Part shown: positions 36,504 to 45,985 of the stretch, in pieces | Numbering within the stretch: the stretch's first letter is position 1 | Layout of the letters: each line of letters starts with the position of its first letter | Origin: Microvirga terricola | Lineage (GTDB): Bacteria; Pseudomonadota; Alphaproteobacteria; Rhizobiales; Beijerinckiaceae | Length of the DNA stretch: 64,000 nucleotides | Assembly: GCF_011777495.1 (NCBI RefSeq) | Contig: NZ_JAATJS010000001.1 | Coordinates: 843,807 to 907,806 of the forward strand | Reading direction: 5' to 3' | Notes under the pieces: generated by a model | Seen by the model: the letters and a program-made list of their open reading frames with translations, nothing else | Database searches by the model: none | What the model was told of the DNA's origin: nothing | Program-made: the position numbers and the translations under genes

Positions 36504-37283
36504 ATGACCAAGGCTTCCATCTCATCGGCGCAATGGCAATTTCTCTCGGGCTGGCGGCCTGCGTAGGAGACGGCGGCGCGACAGGCACGGCCCTCGCGAT
36601 CGGCACGTCCCTCGACCGGCCTGTCGGGAACGGCGGTCCGGCTGGCCACTCCGGCCATCGCCGCAGCCGCCTCGGCGGCGAACAATGCGGATGTCGATAC
36701 CGGATCGGGGCCTGACCTCAGCCGCTTCCTGCCCCGCCTGCGCGATGTGGCTGCCGGCAGGACGGCGCGCCCCCGTTTTGCAGATGATGCCGCAAGCGCC
36801 ATGGACCGGGACAACGCTCGTATGCAGAGGAATCAGATCAAGAGCATGGCGTCGCTCATGCGCGGCATGGCGGGCAGTGCCGCGGGCGGCGGCCTAGGAG
36901 CTACGAGTGCCGCGGCCGACCTCGGTCAGGCGGCGGTCTGGGAAGGAATTCGAGCTACCGAGCGGCAGGCGGCGACCGCCTACACGAAGGGTGTGTTACA
37001 AAATGCTCAAGCTCAGATCGCCTCTGACCGCACGGTGCTGGATGCGGACCGCCCGGCCGAGGCGCGTGCGATCCTCTCCATCGCCGATGGCGCGGACGGC
37101 CAAACCGCATCGTGGAAGAATCCCGCCACCGGGGCCTCCGGCACGGTGAGCATCCAATCCGTCGAGTCCGAATCCAGCGAGTATCGCTGCCGGATTGTCA
37201 TGCGCGCCTGGAAGGGCAGCTCGATGCGCACGGGCAGCATGGGCATCTGCCAGCATCAGGGCGAATGGTACGAGCTGTTCTGA
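36504..37283 (+). pseudogene. Surface-antigen-like lipoprotein gene with two compensating frameshifts
   Basis: The ATG at 36504 opens MTK, then stops at a TAG at 36564. Moving to another phase near 36513 restores a lipoprotein signal (FHLIGAMAISLGLAAC, lipobox LAAC). Moving back to the first phase near 36605-36630 restores a coding stretch running to 37283 (AVRLATPAIAAAASAANNAD, then RNQIKSMASLMRG). Its end, SWKNPATGASGTVSI then CQHQGEWYELF, resembles RT0821/17-kDa surface antigen C-termini. A missing C after AAGGC at 36514 would explain the first shift. The intact phase from GTG 36747 could still be translated. Sequencing error is the alternative to true decay. Confidence 0.55.
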
Positions 37284-37349
37284 TTCATCATGGAATCCGA
37301 GTTGGATCATCACAGAAAACGGGTCGCAAACCGGCCCGCCTCATCGCAT

Positions 37350-37377
37350 GATTGGTCTCGACCATTCGGGACCAATC
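37350..37377. promoter_or_regulatory. Inverted repeat at the start of the EamA transporter gene
   Basis: GATTGGTC (37350-37357) and GACCAATC (37370-37377) are 8-bp inverted arms with 12 bases between, ending one base before the ATG at 37379. As DNA it could be an operator. As RNA it could hide the start codon. No Shine-Dalgarno is obvious there, which fits either a leaderless start or a masked one. Confidence 0.4.
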
Positions 37378-37378
37378 G

Positions 37379-38338
37379 ATGACCCAAGCTTCGATTCAAA
37401 GAACCATGGCCGCGTCCGACTGGGCGCTGCTGATCCTTCTGTCCATCGTCTGGGGCGGTTCGTTCCTGTTCGTCGGCGTGGCCGTCAGGGAACTTCCGCC
37501 GCTAACCATCGTGGCCCTTCGCGTTGTCATGGCGGCGCTAGCCTTGCAGGTCGTGCTGCGCGGCATGAGCGTGGCGCTGCCGAAGGCGCGCAGCGTCTGG
37601 CTCGCCTTTCTTGGCATGGGCATTCTCAACAACGCGATTCCCTTCACGTTGATCGTCTGGGGACAGAGCCATATCGCGAGCGGTCTCGCTTCGATTCTCA
37701 ACGCCACGACGCCGCTCTTCACCGTTATCGTTGCCCACTACCTGACGGCGGATGAGCGCCTCACCGGGCGGCGGTTGGCAGGCGTCATCGTCGGCTTCAT
37801 CGGCGTCGCGATCATGATCGGCGGCGCCGCGATGAAGGCGCTCAACGCGGATGTTTTTGCGCAGCTTGCGGTGCTGGGAGCGGCCTTGTCTTATGCCTTT
37901 GCCGCAGTGTTCGGACGGCGCTTCAAGGCGATGGGCATTCAGCCGATGGTGACGGCGGCGGGGCAGGTGACGGCTTCGAGCGCGCTTCTCCTGCCGCTCT
38001 CGCTGATGGTGGATCATCCGTGGACGCTCGCAGTGCCGAGCACGAGCGCGATTGTTTCGCTCGTCAGCCTCGCCCTCGTCTCGACGGCTTTCGCCTACAT
38101 TCTCTACTTCCGCCTGCTGGCGCGGGCGGGCGCGACGAATGTGGGGCTCGTCACCTTCCTCATCCCCGTTAGCGCGATTCTCTTTGGCGTGATGCTCTTA
38201 GGGGAATCGCTGGAGCCGCGTCAGATCGCCGGCATGGCGCTGATCGCGGCGGGGCTCATTCTCATCGACGGCCGTCTCGTCCTTGCCGTGAGCAGGTTCT
38301 TCAGTGCGAAGAACCCGGCCCCGCGCGGAAACGGTTGA
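37379..38338 (+). CDS. EamA/DMT superfamily transporter
   Basis: A 319-residue inner-membrane protein with ten helices in two EamA repeats. The first begins WALLILLSIVWGGSFLFVGV and contains AFLGMGILNNAIPFTLIVWG. The second contains AALSYAFAAVFGRRF and ALVSTAFAYILYFRLLARAG, then VTFLIPVSAILFGVMLLGE. DMT exporters of this type remove amino acids or other metabolites; the substrate is not predictable. The gene's last 38 bases overlap the end of the convergent exported-protein gene, so the two transcripts are antisense to each other at their 3' ends. Confidence 0.88.
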   Translation: MTQASIQRTMAASDWALLILLSIVWGGSFLFVGVAVRELPPLTIVALRVVMAALALQVVLRGMSVALPKARSVWLAFLGMGILNNAIPFTLIVWGQSHIASGLASILNATTPLFTVIVAHYLTADERLTGRRLAGVIVGFIGVAIMIGGAAMKALNADVFAQLAVLGAALSYAFAAVFGRRFKAMGIQPMVTAAGQVTASSALLLPLSLMVDHPWTLAVPSTSAIVSLVSLALVSTAFAYILYFRLLARAGATNVGLVTFLIPVSAILFGVMLLGESLEPRQIAGMALIAAGLILIDGRLVLAVSRFFSAKNPAPRGNG

Positions 38339-39266
38339 ACATCATATCCGGCGCGCTGGTGTTGTGACGTGAGGGGACGAGGCGGCCCATCCACACATCG
38401 GTCGCCTTCGCGCCCTTGAAGTTCATGATCGGCTCCTCGCGCCATGACGGAGCTTTTTCCTCGCGCGCGGCGATGCGCGCGACATCGGCGTTGAACTCGG
38501 TCACGTACATGGAACGCAGCGCGGCGAAGGGCTGGTCTTTGATCGGTTGATCGAAGTTGACGTCGAGGGTGAAGCGCTCGTCCGTCAGATCCTTGATCGA
38601 CACCGTCGCCTTTCCGCCATTGGCGAAGGTGAGCGTGAACGTCATGGTCTTGGGTTCGAAGGCGACGTCCTTCAGGTTCACGACCGGGCGCTTGTCCATC
38701 TCCACCGGGCCGACGAGGAAGGACGAGCCATAGGCGCTCCAGCCCAGATGCGCGGGCGGCAGTGGACGGATGCGCCAATAGCCGTCGGCAGGGTAGAGCA
38801 CGAGAACCTCCTCCACCCGCTCGTTCCGGCGCACCCAGAGCTGCACCATGTGGAGATTGCGCTCGACCTTGTCGCCGATTCGCATGGTCACGTCGCTGGG
38901 GCGCCAGAAATTCGCGAAGGAGAAGCCGGTGAGCCACATGTCCACGCTCTCGTAGAACGTGATCTTTTTCGGTGGCGGGCCGCGTTCCGAGGTTTCGGCG
39001 GAGATGTCCTCGCAGGCGGTCCAGTCCGGCTGCCAGCGATCCTGACGCAGGTTGCCGATATAGGCCGGATGCGCAGCCTCGATCCGGAAATTGCGCACTT
39101 CAGGCGAGGCGAAGTTGATGGCGACGTTGTCCTTTTCCGCGCACAGCACGGGCTCGCTCGTATTCGTCACGTTGACGGCCAAGCCGTCGAGGGTGGCGGC
39201 GTGGGCCGAGGCGGCGAGGCCGAGAAAGCCGAGAAAGGCAATGCGGGGCAGGAACATGCGGACCAT
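38301..39266 (-). CDS. Exported protein of unknown function
   Basis: A 321-residue protein with a signal peptide (MVRMFLPRIAFLGFLGLAAS, likely cleaved at AHA). The rest is soluble, with mixed beta-type composition and conserved-looking aromatic stretches (SVDMWLTGFSFANFWRPSD, YPADGYWRIRPLPPAHLGWS). I do not recognise a family. ATG 39257 is an alternative start three codons in. It is convergent with and overlaps the EamA gene by 38 bases and is divergent from ribA. Periplasmic or outer-membrane location is inferred from the signal peptide only. Confidence 0.7.
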   Translation of the reverse strand: MVRMFLPRIAFLGFLGLAASAHAATLDGLAVNVTNTSEPVLCAEKDNVAINFASPEVRNFRIEAAHPAYIGNLRQDRWQPDWTACEDISAETSERGPPPKKITFYESVDMWLTGFSFANFWRPSDVTMRIGDKVERNLHMVQLWVRRNERVEEVLVLYPADGYWRIRPLPPAHLGWSAYGSSFLVGPVEMDKRPVVNLKDVAFEPKTMTFTLTFANGGKATVSIKDLTDERFTLDVNFDQPIKDQPFAALRSMYVTEFNADVARIAAREEKAPSWREEPIMNFKGAKATDVWMGRLVPSRHNTSAPDMMFNRFRAGPGSSH

Positions 39267-39472
39267 CGTAAACCATGAAACAACCAGCCTTTTGGGGCCG
39301 GTGCGGCGCAGCAATACCCCGCCCGCGCGGTCCCGTCGAGCCGACATGACGACCCATGGGCCAAGCTTCGTAAACCGGCCCGGTTGTCTGAGCATGGCAG
39401 CCATCCCATGTGAGGTTAGGGTCGGCTTGCGGCTTGTGATAGGGTGCCTGAAGTTGGTTCGAAGCTTGTTCG

Positions 39473-40588
39473 ATGATGCGTGTTGTCCTCAGCCTCTCCG
39501 ATGATCCCGCGACCACGCAGGTCGAGCGGGCGATCATGGAATTTCGCAGCGCCCGTCCGGTCGTGATCGACCAGGGCGCGGAAAGCGCGCTCGTGATCGG
39601 CATTGAGGATCTCGACGAGGCGATGAGCGCCAAGCTCGAGGCCATTGCCGGGGGGCATGCCCATCTCGTGCTGCCGCCCGCCCGCCTGCGCCGGCTCGGG
39701 CTCGACCGGCAGGTGGCGGGCGTCGTGGCCCTGCCCGTCGTCGATCGGGCGCGAATCGAGACGCTGGCCCTCAAGGTCGATTCGCGCATCGATGCGCCGG
39801 TCCGCGCCGTTGGCGCGTTCGATGAGGATGCGCTGGAGCTCGCCCGCCTCTCACTGGTTCTGCCCGCCGTCATCGTGGTGCCGCTGGGCGGCGGGATCGA
39901 GGTCGATCCGTCGCTCACCCGTGTGCCCACCGCGGCGATCCGCGACTATCGCCGCGCCAAGGCGGCGGATCTGAAAATCGTCAGCCGCGCGCCGGTGCCG
40001 CTCGAAGGCGCGCCGACGAGCGAGTTCGTGGTGTTTCGCGGCGGCGAGGGCCTGCGCGATCAGGTCGCCATCATCGTCGGCTCGCCCGATCTTGCGAAGC
40101 CCGTCACGGTGCGCCTCCACTCGGCGTGCCTCACCGGCGATCTGTTCGGCAGCCTGAAATGCGATTGCGGCGACCAGCTGCGTGAGACCGTGCGCTTCAT
40201 GGCGCAGAACGAGGGCGGCATCCTGCTCTATCTCGACCAGGAAGGACGCGGAAACGGCATCGCCAATAAGATCCGCGCCTATAAGCTCCAGGCGCAGGGC
40301 TATGACACCTACGACGCCGACGAGGTGTTGGGCTTCGATGCCGACCAACGGCATTTCGAATACGCTGCTGGAATGCTCAAGCAGCTCGGCGTCACGGCGG
40401 TGCGCATCCTCACCAACAACCCGGCGAAGATCGATGCGCTCACCAAGGCCGGGCTCGATGTGATTTCCGATCACCGGGTGCTCGGCCGTCCGACGGCGGA
40501 GAATGTCAGCTACCTCGCCTCCAAGCGCGACCGTGCCGGGCATTATATCGACATCGAGGGCCTGCTGGCCTCGTCGATCAAGGACTGA
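39473..40588 (+). CDS. ribA: GTP cyclohydrolase II with degenerate RibB-like N-terminal half
   Basis: A 371-residue protein. The C-terminal half (about 185-371) is GTP cyclohydrolase II: VRLHSACLTGDLFGSLKCDC with the zinc cysteines (CDCGDQ), LLYLDQEGRGNGIANKI, and TNNPAKIDALTKAG. It opens GTP for riboflavin synthesis. The N-terminal half has the size and rough outline of DHBP synthase (RibB) but lacks its acidic active-site loop: ALVIGIEDLDEAMSA appears where RibB has the DREDE-type metal site. So only the RibA activity is expected, and a separate ribB is needed elsewhere. Confidence 0.9.
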   Translation: MMRVVLSLSDDPATTQVERAIMEFRSARPVVIDQGAESALVIGIEDLDEAMSAKLEAIAGGHAHLVLPPARLRRLGLDRQVAGVVALPVVDRARIETLALKVDSRIDAPVRAVGAFDEDALELARLSLVLPAVIVVPLGGGIEVDPSLTRVPTAAIRDYRRAKAADLKIVSRAPVPLEGAPTSEFVVFRGGEGLRDQVAIIVGSPDLAKPVTVRLHSACLTGDLFGSLKCDCGDQLRETVRFMAQNEGGILLYLDQEGRGNGIANKIRAYKLQAQGYDTYDADEVLGFDADQRHFEYAAGMLKQLGVTAVRILTNNPAKIDALTKAGLDVISDHRVLGRPTAENVSYLASKRDRAGHYIDIEGLLASSIKD

Positions 40589-40724
40589 CCCCCACCGTCT
40601 TAAGTTCAATCTTGCCCTCATCCCCCGCGGACCTAGGTGAATCTGCGGCGGGATGCCCGCTTCGGCGTGACCGCCTCAATCACGAATGCCGGCTTCAACC
40701 GGCAGGTTTTGAGGAAAAGCGCCC

Positions 40725-42416
40725 ATGTGGAGCCAGGTCTACAATCCTTTCGGGAGCGCCGTGCTCTCGACCATCATCGCCGCCCTTCCCATCGTTTGCC
40801 TTCTCGGTCTGATCGCCTTCGTGCGGATGCAGGCGCATCTGGCGGCGGTGGCGACACTCGCCCTGACACTCGCCGTCACCATTGTCGCCTTCGGAATGCC
40901 AAGCACCATGGCGCTCGAGGCGGCGGGGCTCGGTGCGATGACGGGGCTTTTTCCCATCGGCTGGATCATTCTCAACGTCATCTTTCTCTACCGGCTGACG
41001 GTGGAGAACGGCTCGTTCAAGATTTTGCAGGATTCGATTGCGGGCATCACGGCCGACCGGCGCTTGCAACTTCTTCTCGTCGCCTTCGCCTTCGGCGCGT
41101 TCTTCGAGGGCGCGGCAGGTTTCGGCACGCCGGTGGCCGTCACGGGCGCGATCCTGATCGGCCTCGGCTTCTCGCCGCTTGCGGCTTCAGGCCTGTCGCT
41201 CATCGCGAACACCGCGCCGGTGGCCTATGGCGCACTCGGCACGCCCATTGTTACGCTTGGCGCGGTGACGGGGCTCGACCCGATCGCGCTTGGTGCCATG
41301 GCGGGGCGGCAATTGCCGTTCTTCTCGCTGCTGGTGCCGTTCTGGCTCATCTGGGCCTTCGCGGGCTTTCGCGGCATGTGGCAGATCTGGCCCGCCATTC
41401 TGGTGTGTGGCGTCGCGTTCGCGGTGCCGCAATTCCTCGTGTCGAACTTCCACGGGCCCTGGCTCGTCGATGTGGTCGCCTCGCTCGTGTCGATGGGCTG
41501 TCTCGTGCTGTTCCTGAAGATCTGGCATCCCGCCATCCTCTGGACGAGTCCGATACTGCGCAGTGGCGGCGAACCCTCTCCCATCACGCCGCGCCCGGCG
41601 TCGTTGAGTGCGGCGACGCCGTCAGACATCGGGGAGCGTCCGCAATATACTTCCGGTGAAGTCTTCAGGGCCTGGCTACCCTGGATCATTCTCTGCGCCT
41701 TCGTGTTCGTCTGGGGCACGCAGACCTTCAAGGATCTCGTCAATCCGCTCTATTTCCCGAAATGGACGTTTGAGGGGCTGCACAACCTCGTGCAGAAGGT
41801 GCCGCCCGTCGTCGCCAAGCCCACACCGGAAGCGGCGATCTTCGGCTTCAACATTTTGACCATGACGGGCACCGGCATTCTTGCCGCCGCCATCGTCGCG
41901 GCGGCGGTGATGCGGTATTCGCCGCTGCGGATCATCAGGGCCTATGGCGAAACGCTGTGGGTCGTGCGCTACTCGCTCATCACCATCGCGGCGATGCTCG
42001 CCATCGGCACGCTCACGCGCTATTCCGGCGTCGATGCCACGCTCGGCCTTGCCTTCGCACAGACGGGCTGGCTCTATCCGTTCTTCGCCGCGCTGCTCGG
42101 TTGGCTCGGCGTGGCGCTGACGGGCTCCGACACCGCATCGAACGTGCTCTTCGGCGGCCTGCAGAAGATCACGGCGGGCCAGCTCGGGCTGTCGGAAATC
42201 CTGATGTGCGCGTCGAACTCCACCGGCGGCGTCATGGGCAAGATGATCGATGCGCAATCCATCGTCGTCGCCTCGACCGCCACCAACTGGTTTGGGCATG
42301 AGGGCGACATTTTGCGCTTCGTGTTCTGGCACTCGATTGCGCTGGCCTCGCTCGTCGGCGGGCTCGTGATGCTGCAAGCCTATGTGCATCCCTTCACGGC
42401 GATGGTGGTGCACTGA
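40725..42416 (+). CDS. L-lactate permease (LctP family)
   Basis: A 563-residue inner-membrane transporter with about 13 helices. Family features: an N-terminal WSQVYNPFGSAVLSTIIAAL, then LFPIGWIILNVIFLYRLTVE, GAFFEGAAGFGTPVAVTGAI, and in the second half ALLGWLGVALTGSDTASNVL. Members import L-lactate, D-lactate or glycolate with protons. It stands alone behind ribA with a 136-base gap and has a strong terminator. No lactate dehydrogenase gene is adjacent. Confidence 0.92.
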   Translation: MWSQVYNPFGSAVLSTIIAALPIVCLLGLIAFVRMQAHLAAVATLALTLAVTIVAFGMPSTMALEAAGLGAMTGLFPIGWIILNVIFLYRLTVENGSFKILQDSIAGITADRRLQLLLVAFAFGAFFEGAAGFGTPVAVTGAILIGLGFSPLAASGLSLIANTAPVAYGALGTPIVTLGAVTGLDPIALGAMAGRQLPFFSLLVPFWLIWAFAGFRGMWQIWPAILVCGVAFAVPQFLVSNFHGPWLVDVVASLVSMGCLVLFLKIWHPAILWTSPILRSGGEPSPITPRPASLSAATPSDIGERPQYTSGEVFRAWLPWIILCAFVFVWGTQTFKDLVNPLYFPKWTFEGLHNLVQKVPPVVAKPTPEAAIFGFNILTMTGTGILAAAIVAAAVMRYSPLRIIRAYGETLWVVRYSLITIAAMLAIGTLTRYSGVDATLGLAFAQTGWLYPFFAALLGWLGVALTGSDTASNVLFGGLQKITAGQLGLSEILMCASNSTGGVMGKMIDAQSIVVASTATNWFGHEGDILRFVFWHSIALASLVGGLVMLQAYVHPFTAMVVH

Positions 42417-42438
42417 TCGAACATCGATGCTGAGAAAC

Positions 42439-42472
42439 AAAAACGCCGTCGGATCATTCCGGCGGCGTTTTT
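42439..42472. terminator. Terminator between lactate permease and M20 amidohydrolase genes
   Basis: AAAAACGCCGTCGG and CCGGCGGCGTTTTT form a long stem (one mismatch) around ATCATT, with T's after it on the plus strand and after its complement on the minus strand. It serves convergent genes ending at 42416 and 42485. Confidence 0.88.
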
Positions 42473-42484
42473 GCGTCTGTCTTC

Positions 42485-43654
42485 TTATCGTGTGGGCATG
42501 CCGGTTTCGATGATCTTGGCCCACAGCGTCACGCCATAAGGCGTCGCGCTGTCATTGAAGTCATAGGCCGGGTGGTGGCAGCTCGCCGTGTCGCCATTGC
42601 CGAGGAAGATGTAGGCGCCGGGGCGTTGCTCCAGCATGTAGGAGAAATCCTCCGCGCCCATCATCGGCGCAACGGAGGTATCAACGGCGGCATCGCCCAC
42701 GATATTGCGCGCGATCTGTGCCATGAACTCTGTCTTTTTCGCGTCGTTGACGGTGACCGGATAGCCGCGATGGTATTCGAGCGTCGCCTTGGCGCCGAAG
42801 GCGGCGCAGATATTCTCGATGATCGTGCGCACGCGCTCTTCGCTGAGATCGCGCACTTCCGGCGTGAGCGAGCGCACGGTGCCGAGCAGTGTCGCGTGAT
42901 GCGGAATGACGTTGAACGCTTCGCCCGCTTTCACCGTGCACACCGACACGACGGCGGATTCCAGCGGATCGACGCTGCGCGCGACGACCGATTGCAGCGC
43001 GGTAATGACGTGGCTCGCCACAAGGATCGGGTCGATCGAGAGGTGCGGCTGCGCCGCGTGGCCGCCCTTGCCTTCGATGGTGAGAGTGAAACGATCCGCT
43101 GCCGCGGCGATCGGGCCGGGGCGGATCGCGAACTGGCCGACAGGAATGCCCGGCATGTTGTGCATGCCATAGACCTCCTGGATGCCGAAGCGCTCCATGA
43201 GGCCGTCCTTGACCATCTCAGCGCCGCCGCCACCGCCTTCTTCCGCAGGCTGGAAGATCATGATGGCGGTGCCGTCGAAATTGCGCGTCTCGGCGAGATA
43301 CTTCGCTGCGCCGAGCAGCATGGAGGTATGCCCGTCATGGCCGCAGGCATGCATCTTGCCCGGCACCTTCGACTTGTAAGCGACGTCGGTCGCTTCCTCG
43401 ATGGGCAGCGCGTCCATGTCGGCGCGCAAGCCGATGACCTTACCCGAACCGTTGGCCTTGCCGCGGATCACGCCGACGACGCCGGTCTTGCCGATACCGG
43501 TCACCACCTCGTCGCAGCCGAAGGCCTTGAGTTTTTCGGCAACGATTCCGGCGGTGCGGTGAACGTCGAACAGCAGTTCCGGATTTTCATGAAAATCCCG
43601 GCGCCAGGCGATGATTTCATCGGCGAGGTCGGCAACGCGGTTGATGATCGGCAT
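42485..43654 (-). CDS. M20D family amidohydrolase (hippurate hydrolase-like)
   Basis: A 389-residue metallo-amidohydrolase. Metal-binding motifs are GLRADMDALP, GKMHACGHDGHTSMLLGAA (His-Ala-Cys-Gly-His, with the cysteine ligand typical of M20D), PAEEGGGGGAEMVKDG and, near the end, MMGAEDFSYML. The dimerisation domain carries GKGGHAAQPHLSIDP. Such enzymes release amino acids from N-acyl or indole-acetyl conjugates. ATG 43654 begins the protein; a longer frame upstream is arginine-rich and unlikely. Separate transcription is likely, given the terminator downstream. Confidence 0.92.
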   Translation of the reverse strand: MPIINRVADLADEIIAWRRDFHENPELLFDVHRTAGIVAEKLKAFGCDEVVTGIGKTGVVGVIRGKANGSGKVIGLRADMDALPIEEATDVAYKSKVPGKMHACGHDGHTSMLLGAAKYLAETRNFDGTAIMIFQPAEEGGGGGAEMVKDGLMERFGIQEVYGMHNMPGIPVGQFAIRPGPIAAAADRFTLTIEGKGGHAAQPHLSIDPILVASHVITALQSVVARSVDPLESAVVSVCTVKAGEAFNVIPHHATLLGTVRSLTPEVRDLSEERVRTIIENICAAFGAKATLEYHRGYPVTVNDAKKTEFMAQIARNIVGDAAVDTSVAPMMGAEDFSYMLEQRPGAYIFLGNGDTASCHHPAYDFNDSATPYGVTLWAKIIETGMPTR

Positions 43655-43750
43655 GGGAGTCCCTGAACGAACGAAAAAGCGGCGCTTACCCAAGCAGAGC
43701 CGGATGCGGGCCGTCAATCCTCGTAGGCGGATGGCAGGGCTGCGGGCGAA

Positions 43751-44947
43751 TCAGGCGCGGCGCAGAATGGCCTTTGGGCGCTTGGTGCGGAACTGCCCGC
43801 GCTCGATGGCGACGAAATCCAACACCACCACGATGAGGGCCGAGAACCACCAGAGCTGCGCTGTGCCGATGCCGAAGCAGCCGAGCGCGTAGGCCGTGGC
43901 GAAGGCCGCCATGATGCCGGGGCCGAGCACAGGCCGGTGCCCGCCCGCTCCGACCGCCGAGCAGTAGAGCACCACGGCTCCCGCCGCAGCGCCGATCAGG
44001 CCGAGTTCGTACCAGATCTCGAACAGGAAGGTGTAAGGCGAGGCGGCCGGAACGAGGCCGAAGAAGCGGCCGCGCAAAGCTGTCTCCAGCCCATGCCCGG
44101 TAATGAGCCGCAGCGGCTCATCGAGGATGACGGAGGCCCAGGCATCGAGGCTCGCGACTGTCGGCGAAGACGGCCCGAAGAAACCGATAGCGAGCGGCTT
44201 GATGAGGAACGGCAGGGCCGGCGCGAGCAGCAGCAGCGCGGCCATGGACCAGGCGGTGAGGCGCGCACCGAAACCGGGGCTCGCGGCCGTTACGGCAAAG
44301 ATCACGGCGCCGACCGCCAACCCTTGCAAGGCGACCCCATCGGTGGTGACCAGCGTGCCAAGCGCCACCAGCACCGCCAGGAGCAGTGCTTCGAGATTGC
44401 GTCCGCGCGAATGAAGCCAGGTCACCGCAGGCCAGAGCATCAGGACGAGCATGATCATGCCGCGTTCCAGGTTCTGGCTGTCGCCATCCTCGCCGAACGC
44501 AGCCACCATGCCGGCGAGCGCGGCGAAGCCGACGCCGACGGGCAGAATGTAGAGATTGGCGGAGCGCATCCGATCCGGGATCGCGAGGTACCCGCCGAGC
44601 GCCAGCAGGGCCATGCCGATGAGGTTGGAGAGCCTCTCAGCCGCCTCAGGCCGGAATGGCGTCCAGATCAGCGACAGGCCCGTCCACAAGAGCAGGACCG
44701 CGCCTGCCACGCCCGCCGTGGAGGCGAAGACCGCGACAAGCTTGTCGCCGACATGCTTCGCACCGCCATCGAGGGCCGCTGCCAGACCTAAGAGGATGAT
44801 CGCCAGCGGAGCGAGAACCACCAAGGCGCGGCGAGTGAAAAGCGCCGCCACCGGAATGCCGAAGAAGAGGATGGCAAAGCCCAACCGCCGCAGTATGGCG
44901 GCAGCGTCAGCGGAGGGGTCTGACGGAAGGGCGGAGGGGCGAACCAT
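43751..44947 (-). CDS. Polytopic membrane protein, O-antigen ligase (WaaL/Wzy)-like
   Basis: A 398-residue protein with about ten hydrophobic helices. The pattern resembles O-antigen ligase/polymerase proteins: WTGLSLIWTPFRPEAAERL near the second helix, a periplasmic segment with RLITGHGLETALRGRFFG and YTFLFEIWYELGLIG, which is the usual G-G-x-x-T/H-N-x-x-L-x-x-x-x-E-x-G-x-x-G region. No other polysaccharide genes are nearby, so the substrate is unknown. It could be an isolated ligase for lipid A-linked glycan. Confidence 0.65.
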   Translation of the reverse strand: MVRPSALPSDPSADAAAILRRLGFAILFFGIPVAALFTRRALVVLAPLAIILLGLAAALDGGAKHVGDKLVAVFASTAGVAGAVLLLWTGLSLIWTPFRPEAAERLSNLIGMALLALGGYLAIPDRMRSANLYILPVGVGFAALAGMVAAFGEDGDSQNLERGMIMLVLMLWPAVTWLHSRGRNLEALLLAVLVALGTLVTTDGVALQGLAVGAVIFAVTAASPGFGARLTAWSMAALLLLAPALPFLIKPLAIGFFGPSSPTVASLDAWASVILDEPLRLITGHGLETALRGRFFGLVPAASPYTFLFEIWYELGLIGAAAGAVVLYCSAVGAGGHRPVLGPGIMAAFATAYALGCFGIGTAQLWWFSALIVVVLDFVAIERGQFRTKRPKAILRRA

Positions 44948-45048
44948 AGAGAGGCCGACGATTGGTGAAACAGAACTACGAGCGTAGTGGACCGGACCGG
45001 GAAAAGCTGTAGGTGTCCTGCAACACCTCAGCTTTTAAGAATTCCCGC

Positions 45049-45933
45049 TTAGCCCTTGTCCCCGCGCAAAAAGTTGATGATGCCGGAGAAGTCGTCACCC
45101 CCATGCCCGGTGCCGTCGAACAGGGCATAGAGCTGCGCCGCCTCGGTCCCGAGGGGCGTGGAAGCGCCGGAGGCGAGCGCGGCTTCCTGCGCCAGCCTCA
45201 AGTCCTTCAGCATCAGGGCCGCCGCAAATCCCGGCTTGTAGCCGTTATTGGCGGGCGAGGTCGGCACCGGTCCCGGCACCGGGCAATAGGTGGTCAGCGA
45301 CCAGCATTGGCCCGAGGCGGTGGAAGCGACATCGAACAACGCCTGATGGGAGAGCCCGAGTTTTTCGGCGAGGACGAAGGCCTCCGCGACCCCGATCATC
45401 GAGATTCCCAGAATCATGTTGTTGCAGATCTTGGCCGCCTGCCCCGCACCTGCCTCGCCGCAGTAAACGATGCGCTTGCCCATCTTTTCAAGGATCGGCT
45501 CGGCTCGGGAAAAGGCCTCCTTGGAACCGCCCGCCATGAAGGTGAGGGTTGCCGCCTTCGCACCGCCGACGCCGCCGGAGACGGGGGCATCGAGCGAGGG
45601 CAGGTTCCGTTCGCGGGCCGTGGCATGGGCCTTTTGCGCGCTCTCCACGTCGATGGTTGAACAGTCGATGACCAACGTGCCGGGCCCCATTTGGGGTAGG
45701 ATGTCGGACCACACGGAGAGCACATGCTTGCCTGCGGGCAGCATGGTGATGACGACTTCCGCCTCCTTCACCGCCGCGCTGGCCGACGCGGCGATGATCG
45801 CGCCATCCGCCTTCGCCTGATCGCAGGAGGCGCTCACAAGATCGAAACCGATCACATGATGCCCGGCCTTCACGAGATTGGCAGCCATGGGGCCGCCCAT
45901 GTGGCCGAGACCGATGAAGGCGATGGTGGTCAT
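45049..45933 (-). CDS. mmsB: 3-hydroxyisobutyrate dehydrogenase
   Basis: A 294-residue NAD-dependent enzyme that oxidises 3-hydroxyisobutyrate to methylmalonate semialdehyde in valine breakdown. Motifs: NAD site IAFIGLGHMGGPMAANLVKA, substrate loop LDAPVSGGVGGAKAATLTFM and catalytic lysine in GQAAKICNNMILG. The ATG at 45933 begins the Rossmann fold; the upstream open frame lies over the neighbouring dehydrogenase gene and is not real. It is the last gene of the acyl-CoA dehydrogenase/mmsB set, 52 bases after the previous stop; that gap holds a short C/G-rich inverted repeat. Confidence 0.94.
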   Translation of the reverse strand: MTTIAFIGLGHMGGPMAANLVKAGHHVIGFDLVSASCDQAKADGAIIAASASAAVKEAEVVITMLPAGKHVLSVWSDILPQMGPGTLVIDCSTIDVESAQKAHATARERNLPSLDAPVSGGVGGAKAATLTFMAGGSKEAFSRAEPILEKMGKRIVYCGEAGAGQAAKICNNMILGISMIGVAEAFVLAEKLGLSHQALFDVASTASGQCWSLTTYCPVPGPVPTSPANNGYKPGFAAALMLKDLRLAQEAALASGASTPLGTEAAQLYALFDGTGHGGDDFSGIINFLRGDKG

Positions 45934-45985
45934 GTTTCCTCCGGCATTGTCTCTCTCCCGAGGGGGAGGGAATTGGCGGTGTGTT

